Below are positions 5,637 to 6,294 of a DNA stretch of 6,294 bases, in pieces. Origin of the DNA: Streptomyces sp. NRRL WC-3549 (GTDB lineage Bacteria > Actinomycetota > Actinomycetes > Streptomycetales > Streptomycetaceae); assembly GCF_000721935.1 (NCBI RefSeq), contig NZ_KL585391.1, forward strand, positions 207,227 to 213,520, in the 5' to 3' direction. The first letter of the stretch is position 1; every line of letters begins with the position of its first letter. The notes under the pieces were generated by a model that was given only the letters and a program-made list of their open reading frames with translations, was not told the DNA's origin and searched no databases. Made by a program: the position numbers and the translations under genes.

Positions 5637-6294
5637 TCAGGAGAGGTGCCGTCCGAGTGGGTCGATGCGGAGACGGCCGGTGCGGGGATCGGCCTCGACC
5701 TCGACCCGGATGTCGTAGACCTCGCCGATGTTCTCGGCGGTGAGGACGTCGGCGGGTGCGCCGCAGGCGTGCACGCGGCCGGAGCGCATCAGGACGAGCG
5801 TGTCCGCGACACGGGCCGCCTGGTCGAGGTCGTGCAGCACGATCCCGACCGCGATGCCGTGCTCCTCGACGAGATCGCGCACCAGGTCGAGCGTCTCGAT
5901 CTGGTAGCGCAGGTCCAGGTGGTTGGTCGGTTCGTCCAGCAGCACGACGCCGGTGTCCTGGGCCAGGCAGGCCGCGAGCCAGACACGCTGCATCTCCCCG
6001 CCGGAGAGTTCCCCGACCGGCCGGGCTGCCATGTCCCGTACGCCGGTGACGCCCATGGCGTGGTCGATGGAGGCCCGGTCCTCCGCGGTCGGTCCGGCGA
6101 AGCCGCGCCGGTAGGGGTGGCGTCCGAACGCCACGACCTCGGTGACCGTCAGCCCTTGGGGCGCGGGCCTCGACTGGGAGAACAGCGTGACCTCGCGGGC
6201 GAACCGGCGGGCGCTGAGCAGGGCCGTGTCACGCTCGGGCTGCCCGTCCGGGGCGCCGAGCGTCACCCGGCCGCCGTCCACGCGGTGCAGTCGC
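5637..6294 (-). CDS. FecE/FepC-type ABC transporter ATPase, 5' end cut off by the window
   Basis: The frame is open through the right edge; 218 full codons remain, about 50 fewer than a usual FepC-type subunit. The first visible residues, R-L-H-R-V-D-G-G-R-V-T-L, correspond to the strand just after Walker A, so Walker A itself lies outside. An in-frame GTG at 6281-6279 codes an internal valine, not the start. Counting from the first full codon, one sees the Q-loop (L-F-S-Q, Gln40), F-G-R-H-P-Y (56-61, typical of siderophore ATPases), the signature L-S-G-G-E-M-Q-R (96-103), Walker B V-V-L-L-D-E-P with T-N-H-L-D (116-127) and the H-loop (V-L-H-D, His154). All are intact. The protein would sit on the cytosolic face and drive the fused permease by ATP hydrolysis. 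The binding-protein gene follows 86 bases downstream, and no separate promoter for it is seen, so all three genes are likely one operon with regulation beyond the edge. Confidence 0.93.
   Translation of the reverse strand, partial: RLHRVDGGRVTLGAPDGQPERDTALLSARRFAREVTLFSQSRPAPQGLTVTEVVAFGRHPYRRGFAGPTAEDRASIDHAMGVTGVRDMAARPVGELSGGEMQRVWLAACLAQDTGVVLLDEPTNHLDLRYQIETLDLVRDLVEEHGIAVGIVLHDLDQAARVADTLVLMRSGRVHACGAPADVLTAENIGEVYDIRVEVEADPRTGRLRIDPLGRHLS

Noticed and set aside
6279..6281. GTG as a possible start of the ATPase
   Set aside because: The frame stays open to the window edge and the residues before it continue the strand expected right after Walker A, so this GTG is internal.

Overview
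The window is very GC-rich, with GTG starts, Shine-Dalgarno motifs of the AGGAG/GGGGGAG type and 4-base stop/start overlaps. This suggests a high-GC actinomycete, most likely Streptomyces or a close relative. That is inferred from composition and protein style; there is no rRNA or marker gene here. All supported genes lie on the minus strand, so transcription runs from the right end to the left. No stretch above 300 bases lacks a gene; the longest gap is 213 bases.

Right part (about 2303-6294): a class-III iron-siderophore-type ABC importer in the order ATPase, lipoprotein receptor, permease. The ATPase (5637-6294) is cut by the window edge just after where Walker A should lie. The binding lipoprotein (4489-5550) follows after 86 bases. 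Its TGA overlaps the GTG start of the permease (2303-4492), which is two FecCD halves fused in one 729-residue chain, as in FhuB. Together they would capture a ferric siderophore (or a related chelate) outside the membrane, move it through the single-chain channel and power this with the ATPase.

Middle part (977-2302): after a GC-rich spacer with several possible hairpins lies a 370-residue cytosolic protein. It has a degenerate GNAT-like N-terminal half and a Peptidase_C39-like cysteine protease half with an intact Gln/Cys/His/Asp set. It may belong to the importer transcript. Its role is unknown; intracellular processing of a peptidic cargo is the most interesting guess.

Left part (1-976): the protease gene is followed by candidate terminator hairpins. 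A good vegetative-type promoter (TTGACG, 17 bases, TCGGAT) then drives a short two-gene operon: a 155-residue membrane protein of unknown function (321-788) and, overlapping it by GTGA, a DUF4126-type membrane protein (1-324) that runs off the left edge.

No mobile element, CRISPR array, tRNA or rRNA was seen. No recognisable DmdR/IdeR iron box lies in the window; if the importer is iron-controlled, its operator is probably upstream of the cut ATPase gene.
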